A DNA stretch of 59,270 nucleotides, taken from NCBI GenBank assembly GCA_025937835.1, contig JAICQO010000032.1, forward strand, positions 1-59,270, given 5' to 3'. Shown piece by piece: positions 26,031-34,911 of this stretch. Positions within the stretch are counted from its first letter, which is position 1, and the number at the start of each line of letters is the position of its first letter. The notes under the pieces were generated by a model that saw only the letters and a program-made list of their open reading frames with translations, searched no databases and was not told the DNA's origin. The translations under genes were made by a program, and so were the position numbers. The DNA comes from Polyangiaceae bacterium. Its GTDB lineage: Bacteria > Myxococcota_A > Polyangia > Polyangiales > Polyangiaceae.

Positions 26031-26984
26031 TCACGGCCGGCCGCCAGTGCTCGATCCATGCGGCGCCGGCCTGGCCTCGGACGACGGCGCGGGGTTCGCT
26101 CCGGACGACGGCGCGGAGTTCGCTCCGGACGACGGCCTCGGTGCTCCGGCGCCCGCGACGTGATCGTCGGAGCTCTTCGCTTCGTTGCTCACGGTGACCG
26201 TGGTGGGCTTCGGCGCGGGCTGATCCTTGCTCACGGCAAGGATCGCCAGGCGGCGATTGGCGGGCGCGAGCGGGTCGGCTTCCGTTGGTTGGCTGTCGCC
26301 GTGCGCGTAGACGCCCATCAGCTGACCGGGGTTCAGCAGCGGCTCCAGAACGCCCCGCGCCGCGTCCGCGCGTTCGAACGACAGGCCCCAGTTCGTCTTG
26401 GGCGAGCCGGGGGGGAACTTGCGGCCGTCGGTGTGGCCGTGGATCTGCACGCGGTTTCCGATGCGGTGGAGCATCGGCCCGAGCAGCTTCAAGAGCTCGA
26501 CGAGCGGCGGCTTCAAATCCGCGGAGTTGACGTCGAACAGCATGCTGCCCTTGGTATCGACGATTTGAATCAACAGCCCCTCGTCGGTGACCTGGACGTG
26601 CACGTCCTTCATCAGCTTGGCGAGCTCCGCGTTGCCGCTCGCCTGCGTGCGCAAAAACTTCTCGACCTTTCGCGCCGTCACTTCGAGCGTCTCGAGCTCG
26701 AGCTCTTTGGAATCGGTGCCCGTCGGATCGAGGTAACCCTTGTCGAGCAGCCCGCTACCGCCCTGGAGCGCCGACGGCGCGCCCGAGAAGACACCCGTGC
26801 GGAAGTACTCCGAAATCTTCTGTTGCACGTCCTTGTCGGTCTGCGACAAGATCCAGAGCAAGATGAACAGCGCCATCATCGCCGTGACGAAGTCGGCGTA
26901 GGCGACCTTCCAGGCGCCACCGTGGTGACCGCCGTGACCCTTTGCCTTCTTGGTGATGATGATGACTTTGGCGGGACCGGCCAT
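26031..26984 (-). CDS. motB: MotB-type stator protein (OmpA-like peptidoglycan-binding)
   Basis: The 317-aa protein has the MotB layout: a short cytoplasmic tail, one membrane helix with the proton-binding Asp (WKVAYADFVTAMMALF, D31), a plug/linker, and an OmpA-like peptidoglycan-binding domain (about 160-275, with FDVNSADLKPPLVELL and VQIHGHTDGRKFP). A disordered C-terminal tail repeats SSGANSAP-like units. It would anchor an ion-driven stator to the wall. It starts 2 bp after motA ends. No other flagellar gene is present, so the motor it serves is unknown. Confidence 0.88.
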   Translation of the reverse strand: MAGPAKVIIITKKAKGHGGHHGGAWKVAYADFVTAMMALFILLWILSQTDKDVQQKISEYFRTGVFSGAPSALQGGSGLLDKGYLDPTGTDSKELELETLEVTARKVEKFLRTQASGNAELAKLMKDVHVQVTDEGLLIQIVDTKGSMLFDVNSADLKPPLVELLKLLGPMLHRIGNRVQIHGHTDGRKFPPGSPKTNWGLSFERADAARGVLEPLLNPGQLMGVYAHGDSQPTEADPLAPANRRLAILAVSKDQPAPKPTTVTVSNEAKSSDDHVAGAGAPRPSSGANSAPSSGANPAPSSEARPAPHGSSTGGRP

Positions 26985-26986
26985 GC

Positions 26987-27832
26987 TCAGCCCTTTGCCG
27001 CCTGGAACGTCGCTTCGAGCTCCGCACCGCTCGGGCGCTCGTCCGGGAAGATCGCCCGGCGCGCGAACTCGATCGACAGCTGTGGGCTCGTCCCGCGCGA
27101 GGCGGCGAGCAGGCCGCTCTTGATCACGTTCATGTAACGCATGTCGGCCGCCCCCTGGTTCGCGATGCGCGTCGCGAGCGGACCGACGAAGCCGTAACAC
27201 AACAAGATGCCGAGGAAGGTTCCGACGAGCGCGGCCGCGACGTGGTGGCCGATCTCTTCCGGACCGGCGTCGAGGTGGCCCATCGTGATCACGATGCCGA
27301 GCACCGCCGCGACGATACCGAGACCCGGCAGCGCGTCACCGGTGCTCTGGATCAGGCCGACCGGCTCGTGCTCCGCCGCTTCGTGTGTATCGACGTCGGC
27401 GTCACACAGCTGGAGCAAGTCCTCGGGCGAGCAGCCGTCGACCAGCTGCTTCAAGCCGTCTGCGAGGAAGTGCACCGCGTGGTGGCGGGCGAGCACGCTC
27501 GGGAACTTGGTGAAGATCGGGCTCTTCGACGGATCGGCGACGTGCTCTTCCATCGTCAGCACGCCGTCGCGGCGCATCTTCTGGAACAGTTGATACAAGA
27601 GTGCCAGCAGCTCGAGATAGTCCTGCTTGGTCGGAGGCTTGGCCTTGAAACCGGTTTTGAGCGCAGCGGTCACGCGCTTCAGCACGGCGCCGGGAGCGGA
27701 CACGATCAGCGCGCCGATGGCTGCACCGCCGATGACCAAGAGCTCGTAGGGCTGGAACAGGACGGCGAAGGGGCCACCCGAGAGGGCGTAGCCACCCAGC
27801 ACGGCTACGAGGACGACGACAAAACCAATCAT
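26987..27832 (-). CDS. motA: MotA-type stator protein
   Basis: MotA and MotB form the ion channel that turns motors. The 281-aa protein has four membrane helices (about 2-20, 30-50, 165-185, 200-222) and a cytoplasmic loop with LYQLFQKMRRDGVLTMEEHV. The conserved helix-3 Pro and Gly lie in STGDALPGLGIVAAVLGIVITM, and helix 4 reads ALVGTFLGILLCYGFVGPL. I chose the ATG at 27832 (MIGFVVVLVAVLGG) because family members start at this helix; the frame is open further upstream. It sits next to miaA and not in a flagellar cluster. Confidence 0.9.
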   Translation of the reverse strand: MIGFVVVLVAVLGGYALSGGPFAVLFQPYELLVIGGAAIGALIVSAPGAVLKRVTAALKTGFKAKPPTKQDYLELLALLYQLFQKMRRDGVLTMEEHVADPSKSPIFTKFPSVLARHHAVHFLADGLKQLVDGCSPEDLLQLCDADVDTHEAAEHEPVGLIQSTGDALPGLGIVAAVLGIVITMGHLDAGPEEIGHHVAAALVGTFLGILLCYGFVGPLATRIANQGAADMRYMNVIKSGLLAASRGTSPQLSIEFARRAIFPDERPSGAELEATFQAAKG

Positions 27833-27940
27833 TGGTGTTCGACGTCTCACTACGGAAGCCCCCGTCCCAATTTCAGACCCTGGCCAATTGAAGTGGCCGA
27901 CCGACGGTGCGCCTCCCACGCCCGCACACCGCGGCGCAGA

Positions 27941-28837
27941 TCAGGCGAGCGCGTCGTCCGAATGCTCGACCCAGCGCACGTCCTGGTTCCGCAGCCAGGT
28001 ACGCTGGCGGCGCGCGAACACGCGGGTGGCTCGAAACACCGCCTCCACCAGCGCCGTCCGATCGATCGGCTCGCCGCTCTGCAGCGCCGCGGCCACCTGG
28101 CTGTAGCCCACCGAGGCCATGGCGCGACTTTCCCCGAAGCCGCGCGCCAGCAGAGCGCGCACCTCATCGAGCCAGCCGTGGTCGAGCATGGCCTCGATGC
28201 GCGTGCGGATCCGGCCGTCCAGCTCGTCGCGCTCGCGGCGTACGCCGATCAGCCGGGCGTCAAAGCGCGGAGTTCGAAAGCCGTGACCTCTGTGCCACTC
28301 ACTCAGCGGAACCCCGGTGAGCTCGAAGATCTCGAGGGCGCGGCTCACGCGCAGCAGGTCGTTTTCCTGCAGGCGAGCCGCGCTGACCGGATCGATGCGC
28401 GAAAGCTCTCGGTGCAGCGCCGCGCGTCCCTCGCGCTCGGCCCGCGCCTTGTGCTCCGCTCGCAGCTCGGGGTCGGCCGGAGGTGCCGGCGACAGGCCGT
28501 AAATCAGCGCGCGCACCCAGAGGAACGTGCCGCCCGCGACGATCGGCCGCCGGCCTCGGGCCAGGATCTCGTTCAGCTTTTGCGTGGCGAGCTCGGCGAA
28601 GCGCGCGGCATCCATCGGCTGGTCCGGCTCGACGCAATCGATCAGGTGATACGGAACGCCTCCGCGCTCTTCGGCGGTCGGCTTGCCGCTGCCAATGTCG
28701 AAGTATCGGTAAACCTGCACGCTATCGGCGCTGACGACCTCGCCGTCGAGCCTGCGCGCGAGCTCGAGCGATAGGTCCGTCTTACCCGACGCGGTCGGGC
28801 CGACGACGATCAAGATCGGCGCGGAGCTCTCGAGCAA
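27941..28837 (-). CDS. miaA: tRNA dimethylallyltransferase
   Basis: MiaA adds an isoprenyl group to N6 of A37 in tRNAs reading UNN codons. The 298-aa protein has the P-loop VGPTASGKTDLS (residues 12-23), the DSVQVYR and YHLIDCVEPDQP motifs, and the AGGTFLWVRALIYGL segment where family members read GGTxLYxxAL. The C-terminal ATRVFARRQRTWLR is typical. The only usable start in this frame is TTG at 28837, because an in-frame TAG lies shortly upstream. It lies 30 bp after a Cys-rich lipoprotein gene. In many bacteria miaA follows mutL; here two genes separate them. Confidence 0.93.
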   Translation of the reverse strand: MLESSAPILIVVGPTASGKTDLSLELARRLDGEVVSADSVQVYRYFDIGSGKPTAEERGGVPYHLIDCVEPDQPMDAARFAELATQKLNEILARGRRPIVAGGTFLWVRALIYGLSPAPPADPELRAEHKARAEREGRAALHRELSRIDPVSAARLQENDLLRVSRALEIFELTGVPLSEWHRGHGFRTPRFDARLIGVRRERDELDGRIRTRIEAMLDHGWLDEVRALLARGFGESRAMASVGYSQVAAALQSGEPIDRTALVEAVFRATRVFARRQRTWLRNQDVRWVEHSDDALA

Positions 28838-28867
28838 AGCGCCGCATGTCTAGCATGCGGGCCGCGG

Positions 28868-30460
28868 TCAACTGCCGCCGAGCCAGCCGAGCTGAGCGCC
28901 CTCGATGGGGCTGTCACCGTCGTTCAGGAACATCACGCCGTTGGGAGCGCTCGTGCCCTTGGCGCCCACGCTGCTCGCGCCGTCGAAAGTCCAGGGCCCC
29001 GCGCTCGCACCCGTCACGGTGATCGAATCGACGTACACGACGGTCGATTCCCATTCGGTGCCGGGGTCGCCCGTGATCTGAATTCCGACGCGAGCCACGA
29101 TGCTCTTGTTGTAGCTCGGAGCGTCGTACGTCCCGACGTTGAAGGTGAGCGTCTCCCAACCGACCATGTCGTCGAGCAGTATCCCTGGGTTTCCGAACAG
29201 CTGCGCGTAGTCCGGGCTCCCCGAGTGCTGCACGTACAGCTTCACGCTGCCGCCCTGGCCGCTGGCCTTGTAGATGCGCGCGGTGACCGTGGCGTCCGCG
29301 AAGCTCAGCGTATTGCCGATGAAGATCACGAAGTTGGCTCGCGTCGAAGTGCTCGCCAGGGGCACCGTGAGTCTCGCGCAACCGGGGCACGTGGTGAGCG
29401 GACCGGTTGGAGGCGCGCCGCCGGTTGCGCCGCCCGTTCCGGCGCCGCCGGTTGCCGCGCCGCCGGTCGCTGCACCGCCGGTTGCTGCGCCTCCCATGGG
29501 CGGCGTTCCTCCGGATGTTCCGCCCGAGTCTTCGCCGCCTTCGACTGGCATCGAGCCGCCGGTCTCGCTCATGCCGCCGCTGCCGCCCGCCTCCGTTCCG
29601 CCGGTCTCGGTTCCGCCTGTGGGTTCGACAGGCGCTCCGCCGGCTCCGCCAGCGCCACCCGCTCCACCGCACGCACTGGGGTCCGGGCAGGGATCTTGCC
29701 CGCAGACCGTGTCGCAGTACCCGCTGTCACAATCGGTCGCGAAGGTGCACGGCTCGCCGTCAGGACATGGCCGGCACACCATGCCGCCGCAATCCTTCCC
29801 GGTCTCACCGAGCGAGACCTTTCCGTCGCCGCATGCGGCGAGCGGATCGCACTCCATGAAGCAAGCTGGGCCACAGTCGATGCCCTCTTCGCCCGGGTCC
29901 ATCGTGCCGTTTCGGCAGCGGTCGGTCCGACAGATACCGCTGATACACAAACCGTTGGAGCAATCACCGCTCTGAAGGCAGTGCTGGCCCTCCTGACACG
30001 GGGGACATTGGCTCCCGCCGCAGTTGAGATCCGTCTCCTCGCCGTTGGTCTGGGTATCGCCACAGGTCGTGCGCAGGCATTTGCCGTCACTGCACAGCTT
30101 TTGACGACAGTCTGCGCTCGTCTCGCAGATGCCACCAGGATCGCAGCCCGCGCATTCGGTACCGCCGCAGTCGACGTCGGTCTCGCCGTCGTTGATCTCG
30201 TCGTCAGCGCAGTGCCGAGCTTGGCAACGCCCCAGGTGGCAGCTGCCGTTCGCGCAATCCTGATCGAACTTGCAGGCCCGGTCGAGCTCGCACTTCTTGC
30301 AATCCCCACCGCCACAATCCAGGTCGGTCTCGGGGCCGTTGATGCGGCTGTCGCTGCACGTCCCGTCCCGCTCGGGCTCGAAGCGGAACTTGGGTGGCGT
30401 GCAGCAAAGCGGCACTAGGGTGAGGAGCACCAGGGCGATGAAGACGAAGGGCGCGCGCAA
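28868..30460 (-). CDS. Cys-rich repeat lipoprotein with C-terminal jelly-roll domain
   Basis: The 530-aa protein starts with a signal peptide ending in LVPLCC. At least four repeats of about 45 residues follow (about 35-240), each built on NG-x-ETD-x-(D/N)CGG-x-x-C...C...DC. A Gly/Thr-rich low-complexity linker (about 255-345) leads to a beta-rich domain (about 350-530, NFVIFIGNTLSFADATVTAR) resembling carbohydrate-binding jelly rolls. The Cys-rich repeats are frequent in Polyangia surface proteins and are presumably disulfide knots. Function unknown; surface binding or adhesion is a guess. The start codon is TTG. Confidence 0.7.
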   Translation of the reverse strand: MRAPFVFIALVLLTLVPLCCTPPKFRFEPERDGTCSDSRINGPETDLDCGGGDCKKCELDRACKFDQDCANGSCHLGRCQARHCADDEINDGETDVDCGGTECAGCDPGGICETSADCRQKLCSDGKCLRTTCGDTQTNGEETDLNCGGSQCPPCQEGQHCLQSGDCSNGLCISGICRTDRCRNGTMDPGEEGIDCGPACFMECDPLAACGDGKVSLGETGKDCGGMVCRPCPDGEPCTFATDCDSGYCDTVCGQDPCPDPSACGGAGGAGGAGGAPVEPTGGTETGGTEAGGSGGMSETGGSMPVEGGEDSGGTSGGTPPMGGAATGGAATGGAATGGAGTGGATGGAPPTGPLTTCPGCARLTVPLASTSTRANFVIFIGNTLSFADATVTARIYKASGQGGSVKLYVQHSGSPDYAQLFGNPGILLDDMVGWETLTFNVGTYDAPSYNKSIVARVGIQITGDPGTEWESTVVYVDSITVTGASAGPWTFDGASSVGAKGTSAPNGVMFLNDGDSPIEGAQLGWLGGS

Positions 30461-30621
30461 GCCCGGTCAGTGTAGCCCAAGGTCGCAAGAAATCAGCGGT
30501 TTCGACGCCGCACGCCTGGGCGTCGTTGCGCGACACGCGCGTTGCGAAGGTGCAACGTGCCGACGCAAAACGAGAGGGGTGGGTGCGACCTCGTCCCTCA
30601 CCGGAGTCCATGCACCCGGTA

Positions 30622-31410
30622 CTAGTCGCCGAGGTCTCGGGCTCGAGCCGCCCACTCGATGCCTCCGGCAATGTGCTCGAGGAAGGGCGCTTCGCCATAG
30701 CTTTCGCTGGTGTGGCCCAGGCCGGTGTAGAACGCCCGGCCCTCTTCAAAGTCGTGGCACCAGGCGATCGGGTGGTCATCACCCATGCTGCCGTCGCCGG
30801 CCGTGTAGCTCGACTCGTCGAGACGCAGCAGGACCTGAGTCCGGTCGCGTGGGTTGCTGCGGAAGCCGTACCACTCGTCGCGCCGCGTCCAATTCGCGGA
30901 AAGGTGTGCCGTGGACGGATGCGTCGCGTCTTCAACGACCACGCTGGCGGTCTGGACCTCGGGGTGGCCCTTGAAGTAGGCCCCGACGAGCTGACCGTAC
31001 CAGGGCCAGTCGTACTCGGTGTCGGACGCCGCGTGGACGCCCACGTAGCCGTTGCCGGCGCGGATGAAGCGCTCGAACGCCGCCTGTTGCTCGCCATCGA
31101 GCACGTCCCCGGTCGTGCTCAGAAACACCACGACATTGAACGCCGAGAGGCCCTGGTCGCTGAACTTCGTGGCGTCCTCGGTTGCCGTGACCTGCCAACC
31201 GCGTTGCGCGCCGAGCTCGGTCAAAGCCCGCACCCCCGCGCCGATGGACTCGTGGCGGTAGCCCTGGGTCCGGCTGAACACCAATGCATTCAGAGCTCGG
31301 GACGGGCCGCCACCGGTCGATGGACCCGCTACATCGGCGTTCGTCCCGCCGCCGTTCGAGCCGTTGCAGGCCGCGAACAGGCAGACGCTCGCGGCGAGCC
31401 CGCGCGTCAT
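30622..31410 (-). CDS. ThuA-like domain lipoprotein
   Basis: The 262-aa protein has a lipoprotein signal (VCLFAAC), a short Gly-rich linker and a ThuA domain (about 40-262). This is a class I glutamine amidotransferase-like fold (ALVFSRTQGYRHESI, NVVVFLSTTGDVLDGEQQ, GYVGVHAASDTEYDWPWYG, GHPEVQTASV, HPIAWCHDFEEGRAFYTGLGH). ThuA domains are tied to sugar metabolism in rhizobia and are often found on secreted glycan-processing proteins; the reaction is unknown. The ATG overlaps the mutL stop by 4 bp, so the two genes are co-transcribed despite unrelated roles. Confidence 0.85.
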   Translation of the reverse strand: MTRGLAASVCLFAACNGSNGGGTNADVAGPSTGGGPSRALNALVFSRTQGYRHESIGAGVRALTELGAQRGWQVTATEDATKFSDQGLSAFNVVVFLSTTGDVLDGEQQAAFERFIRAGNGYVGVHAASDTEYDWPWYGQLVGAYFKGHPEVQTASVVVEDATHPSTAHLSANWTRRDEWYGFRSNPRDRTQVLLRLDESSYTAGDGSMGDDHPIAWCHDFEEGRAFYTGLGHTSESYGEAPFLEHIAGGIEWAARARDLGD

Positions 31411-33260
31411 CGCCGGCCCACTTTGCGCTCGAGCTCTGCGAAACCGAGGACCGTGACCACCGGGCGGCCGTGGGGGCAGTGCCCAGCAAAATCGGCCTCG
31501 TCGAGCGCCGTCAGCAGCGCTCTCGCCTCCGAAGCCGTCACCGCGTCTCCGGCCCGCAGCGAACCGTGACAAGCCATGGTCGCGAGCGCGAGGTCGACCG
31601 CGTCCGAGAAGCCGCGCTCACCCTTGCGCGAAAGCTCGATCAGGAGGTCACGCAGGATCCTTTCGGGGCTCGCCCGCTGCAGCAACTTCGGTAAGCCGTG
31701 GATGCTGAGCGTCTCGGAGCCGCGCACGCGTACGTCCAGCCCGAGCTCGGCGATGGCCGCGGCCTGTGCCTCGACCAGATCGACGTCCGCGGGCGTTACC
31801 TCGCACATCACCGGGAACAGCAGCGCCTGCGACGGTACGGCTCGTGACTGATACTCGCGGCGAAGCTTGGTGAACGTGACGCGCTCGGCCGCTGCGTGTT
31901 GATCGAGCACGTACAGCCCGTCGTCGCCCTCGCACAGCAAATACGTCTGACGGATCTGGGCCACGAAGCGCAGGCTCGACCAGCTGACGCCGGGGCTAGG
32001 CCGGATCGCGAGCGGCGTGGAATCCCGAACGGCCAAGAGCGGCGGCTCCGCCGATGTCGGAGGCTCGAGCGGCGGGATGCTCACGAGCGTCGGTGCCGGC
32101 TCTTCCTCGTAGCCGTCGCCTTGCTGTTGATTGGCGGGCGCGGGCTTGGTGGCTGCCGCGTCGTTCGCGGTGCGCCGCTCGGATCTGCCGAAATCGAAGG
32201 CGCGGGTCAGCGGCTCGTCGCGGGTGGCGGTGACGCGACGGCCGAGCTCGGGACCGGGTTTGGGCGCGCGCGGCGGCAGCGAAAACGCCGTCGCAAGCGC
32301 TCGCGACAAGATCCCGTACATCGCGTCGGTGAGGGCGCGCGGATCGGCGAAGCGCACCTCGGCCTTTTGCGGGTGCACGTTCACGTCCACGAGCTCGAGC
32401 GGCAGCTCGATGTAGGCCGCCCCCCGCGGGTAGCGCCCGCGCTCGAGCACGCTGCCGTAGGCGTGGGCAATCGTCGCGGCCACGGCTCGATCGCGCACGG
32501 GCCGGCCGTTGACGAATAGACGGAGACCGGTCGCGCCGTTGCGAGCGTGCTCGGGTCGCGACAGAAACGCCTCCAGCGAGAGCGGTCCGCGCGCGCCTTC
32601 GCAGCGCGACAGCGGCGAGTCCCCGAGCACCTGCTCCACCCGCTCGCCGCGCGTGGACACGCGCAGATACTCGCGAACGCGCCGGCCGTCGCGCGTCAGC
32701 GTGAACGTCACGTCCGGACGCGAGAGCGCGGCTTGCTCGATCACCTCGCTCACGTGCCCGGCCTCGGTCGCGCTCGAGCGCAGGAATTTGCGGCGCGCCG
32801 GCACGTTGAAGAACAGATCGAGCACCTCGACGCGCGTGCCGACCGCAGCACCGAGCGGCCTCACGCGGCTGTGCCCGTTCTCGATCGAAAGCTCCGTGCC
32901 GGCATCGTCCTGGTGAGCGCGGGTCGTCATCGACAGCCGGCTCACGGACGCGATGCTCGGCAGCGCCTCGCCGCGAAAGCCGTAAGACCTGAGCTGCATG
33001 AGCTCGGTGATCGCGATGAGCTTGCTCGTGGCGTGCCGCGCCACCGACAGGCGCGCGTCTTCGGGGCTCATACCGTGCCCGTCGTCCTGCACGGCGATGC
33101 GCGTGATGCCGCCGCCGTCGATCGCCACGTCGATGCGCGTCGCTTCCGCATCGAGCGCATTCTCGACCAGCTCCTTCACGACGCTGGCCGGCCGCTCGAC
33201 GACCTCTCCGGCGGCGATCTGGTTCGCCAGCTCCGCCGGAAGCACGCGGATCTTCGCCAC
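31407..33260 (-). CDS. mutL: DNA mismatch repair protein MutL
   Basis: MutL links MutS mismatch recognition to strand removal. The 617-aa protein has a GHKL ATPase head (LPAELANQIAAGEVVERP, ENALDAEATRI, VQDDGHGM, GFRGEALPSIASVS), the DVNVHPQKAEVRF transducer motif, a Pro-rich linker and a MutL_C domain. That domain carries nuclease-type motifs DQHAAAERVTF and CPHGRP. In endonuclease MutLs the first motif reads DQHA-x2-E-x4-E; here the last Glu is Thr. GTG at 33260 is chosen because family proteins begin at this point. It runs into the ThuA gene with a 4-bp overlap. Confidence 0.95.
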   Translation of the reverse strand: MAKIRVLPAELANQIAAGEVVERPASVVKELVENALDAEATRIDVAIDGGGITRIAVQDDGHGMSPEDARLSVARHATSKLIAITELMQLRSYGFRGEALPSIASVSRLSMTTRAHQDDAGTELSIENGHSRVRPLGAAVGTRVEVLDLFFNVPARRKFLRSSATEAGHVSEVIEQAALSRPDVTFTLTRDGRRVREYLRVSTRGERVEQVLGDSPLSRCEGARGPLSLEAFLSRPEHARNGATGLRLFVNGRPVRDRAVAATIAHAYGSVLERGRYPRGAAYIELPLELVDVNVHPQKAEVRFADPRALTDAMYGILSRALATAFSLPPRAPKPGPELGRRVTATRDEPLTRAFDFGRSERRTANDAAATKPAPANQQQGDGYEEEPAPTLVSIPPLEPPTSAEPPLLAVRDSTPLAIRPSPGVSWSSLRFVAQIRQTYLLCEGDDGLYVLDQHAAAERVTFTKLRREYQSRAVPSQALLFPVMCEVTPADVDLVEAQAAAIAELGLDVRVRGSETLSIHGLPKLLQRASPERILRDLLIELSRKGERGFSDAVDLALATMACHGSLRAGDAVTASEARALLTALDEADFAGHCPHGRPVVTVLGFAELERKVGRR

Positions 33261-33333
33261 GGCGGGAGAGTAACAAATCGAAAGAGACCAAGCACCGTCC
33301 GGGGTTTCAGTCCCCGGAAAGCCCGCGCCCGGC

Positions 33334-34206
33334 TTACAGCAGGCCCGCCCGCTCCGCCGCTTCGGCGATCCCGCCGCCGGATTTTGCATCCGCCGCGAGC
33401 ACGTCCGTGGCCGCCTGCTTCACGACGTCGGGTGCTTGCGCCATCGCGAACGAGCGCCCGGCGCGCCGGAACATCGGCACGTCGTTCAGCCAATCACCGA
33501 CCACCACGATCTCTTCGGGGAGGATGCCGTAGTGGCGCGCTAGCCAGTCGATGGCGGTCCCCTTGTCGACCTGCGCGGCGCGGATCACGATGCCCCAGTA
33601 GCCCGCGAAGTCGGGGCGGTGGATCGGAAAGCACACCGCCTGGAGCAGGCTCGGGAAGTTCTCTTCGAGCGCGAACTGCACGCTCACGATCTGCTCTTCG
33701 CGTCCGATCGCCACCAGCGCGGCGGGCCGGTTCTGTTCGCGGAAACCCTCGTGCTCGAGCACGCTGTCGATCTCGATCAGCTCGTCCGACCAGGTCGTGA
33801 GATAGGGCAGATAACGGACGCCACCCGCGTCGTGGTACAGCCGATCGCCCGCGAACACGAACGTGGAAGGTCGCGTCTCCGAGAGCGTCTCGAACAGGCC
33901 GCCGAGCGCTTCGACGGCGAGGGGCGCGCTCGAGAGCTCGCGGTTGGTGAGCGGATCGACGATGTGGCTGCCGTCGATGCAGGCCACGGGCTCGCGCATC
34001 TTCAGCTCGCCCGCGATGCCGCGCGTGCCCGAGTACATGCGGCCGGTGCAGAGCGTGACGGGCACGCCCTTCTGCATCAGCGCACGCACGGCGCGCGTGT
34101 CACGGGCCGCAATCCGCCCGCCGGTGCCGAGCAACGTCCCGTCGATGTCGGTGACGAGCAGTCGGTAGCTCAGCGGCCGCCCCAATCCTGTGAAGCTGCT
34201 CCTCAC
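33334..34206 (-). CDS. HAD-superfamily hydrolase, Cof/YidA type
   Basis: The 290-aa protein has HAD motif I LLVTDIDGTLLG (nucleophile D and DxD), motif II TLCTGRMYSG, and motif IV VVVGDWLNDVPMFRRAG near the C-terminus, with a large C2 cap between. Cof-type enzymes dephosphorylate sugar phosphates or cofactors; the substrate cannot be told. It starts 34 bp after rpmA with a GTG and ends 73 bp before mutL. It occupies the place where many bacteria have obgE after rpmA. Confidence 0.88.
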   Translation of the reverse strand: MRSSFTGLGRPLSYRLLVTDIDGTLLGTGGRIAARDTRAVRALMQKGVPVTLCTGRMYSGTRGIAGELKMREPVACIDGSHIVDPLTNRELSSAPLAVEALGGLFETLSETRPSTFVFAGDRLYHDAGGVRYLPYLTTWSDELIEIDSVLEHEGFREQNRPAALVAIGREEQIVSVQFALEENFPSLLQAVCFPIHRPDFAGYWGIVIRAAQVDKGTAIDWLARHYGILPEEIVVVGDWLNDVPMFRRAGRSFAMAQAPDVVKQAATDVLAADAKSGGGIAEAAERAGLL

Positions 34207-34240
34207 GGCGTGCCGAACCGTAGGCCCGGCACGCGGTCGC

Positions 34241-34522
34241 TCAGGAGCTCGCTCCGGCCGATTCTGCGGCGTTCGGGTAGACCGAAACGCGGCGCTTGGT
34301 CCGGCTGTCGTGCTCGTAAGCCACGAGGCCGTCGACCAGCGCGAACAGCGTGTAGTCCCGGCCCACGCCCACGTTGCGTCCCGGGTTGATGCTCTGGCCC
34401 ACCTGGCGAACCAGGATCCCGCCGGCGCGCACGAACTGCCCGCCGAAAACCTTCACTCCGCGGCGCTGCGCGTTGGAACCACGACCGTTACGCGTCGAGC
34501 CGCCGCCTTTTTTATGTGCCAT
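34241..34522 (-). CDS. rpmA: 50S ribosomal protein L27
   Basis: L27 reaches into the peptidyl-transferase centre with its N-terminal tail. The 93-aa protein begins [23 protein letters not shown]-like and contains [20 protein letters not shown], diagnostic for L27. There is no N-terminal cleavage extension of the Firmicutes type. It lies 3 bp after rplU, the conserved rplU-rpmA pair. Confidence 0.98.
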   Translation of the reverse strand: MAHKKGGGSTRNGRGSNAQRRGVKVFGGQFVRAGGILVRQVGQSINPGRNVGVGRDYTLFALVDGLVAYEHDSRTKRRVSVYPNAAESAGASS

Positions 34523-34525
34523 GGC

Positions 34526-34837
34526 TCAGCCTTTCATTCCGGTGATCTTGACTGCGGTGAAGGCCTGGCGATGGCCGGCCTTGCGACGCGAGCGCTTGCG
34601 CTTGCGAAACTTGAAGACGACGAGCTTCTCTCCGAGGCCGTGCTCGACGATCTCGCCGTCGACCGCGGCGCCCTTCACGAGGGGCGCGCCGAACTTCGGC
34701 GAGTCACCGCCGAGGCAGAGCACCTCGCCGAAGCTGACTTTGTCGCCAGCCGCGCCCGCGAGGGACGGCACCTGAACCACGTCGCCTTCAGCGACTCGAA
34801 ACTGCTTTCCGCCGGAGCGGATGACTGCGTAGGCCAT
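34526..34837 (-). CDS. rplU: 50S ribosomal protein L21
   Basis: L21 binds 23S rRNA. The 103-aa protein begins AYAVIRSGGKQFRVAEGD and ends with the basic block FKFRKRKRSRRKAGHRQ and ITGMKG, the L21 hallmark. The ATG at 34837 is fixed by the family start; the same frame is open far upstream through the xylanase gene but is not coding there. Its promoter must lie in the 74 bp after the xylanase stop or further upstream. Confidence 0.97.
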   Translation of the reverse strand: MAYAVIRSGGKQFRVAEGDVVQVPSLAGAAGDKVSFGEVLCLGGDSPKFGAPLVKGAAVDGEIVEHGLGEKLVVFKFRKRKRSRRKAGHRQAFTAVKITGMKG

Positions 34838-34911
34838 GGGAGGGGGCGCGGAACCTAGTCTACGCCGGCCACCCGTGCAAGCTCTGAAGAATACTCTGTA
34901 ATTCCGTTCAG

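Noticed and set aside
30503-30525. Terminator hairpin after the ThuA gene
   Set aside because: CGACGCC/GGCGTCG can pair, but no T run follows on either strand.
34838-34911. Ribosomal L21 autoregulatory leader
   Set aside because: No known L21 leader structure could be recognised in the short spacer, and no good promoter pair was seen.
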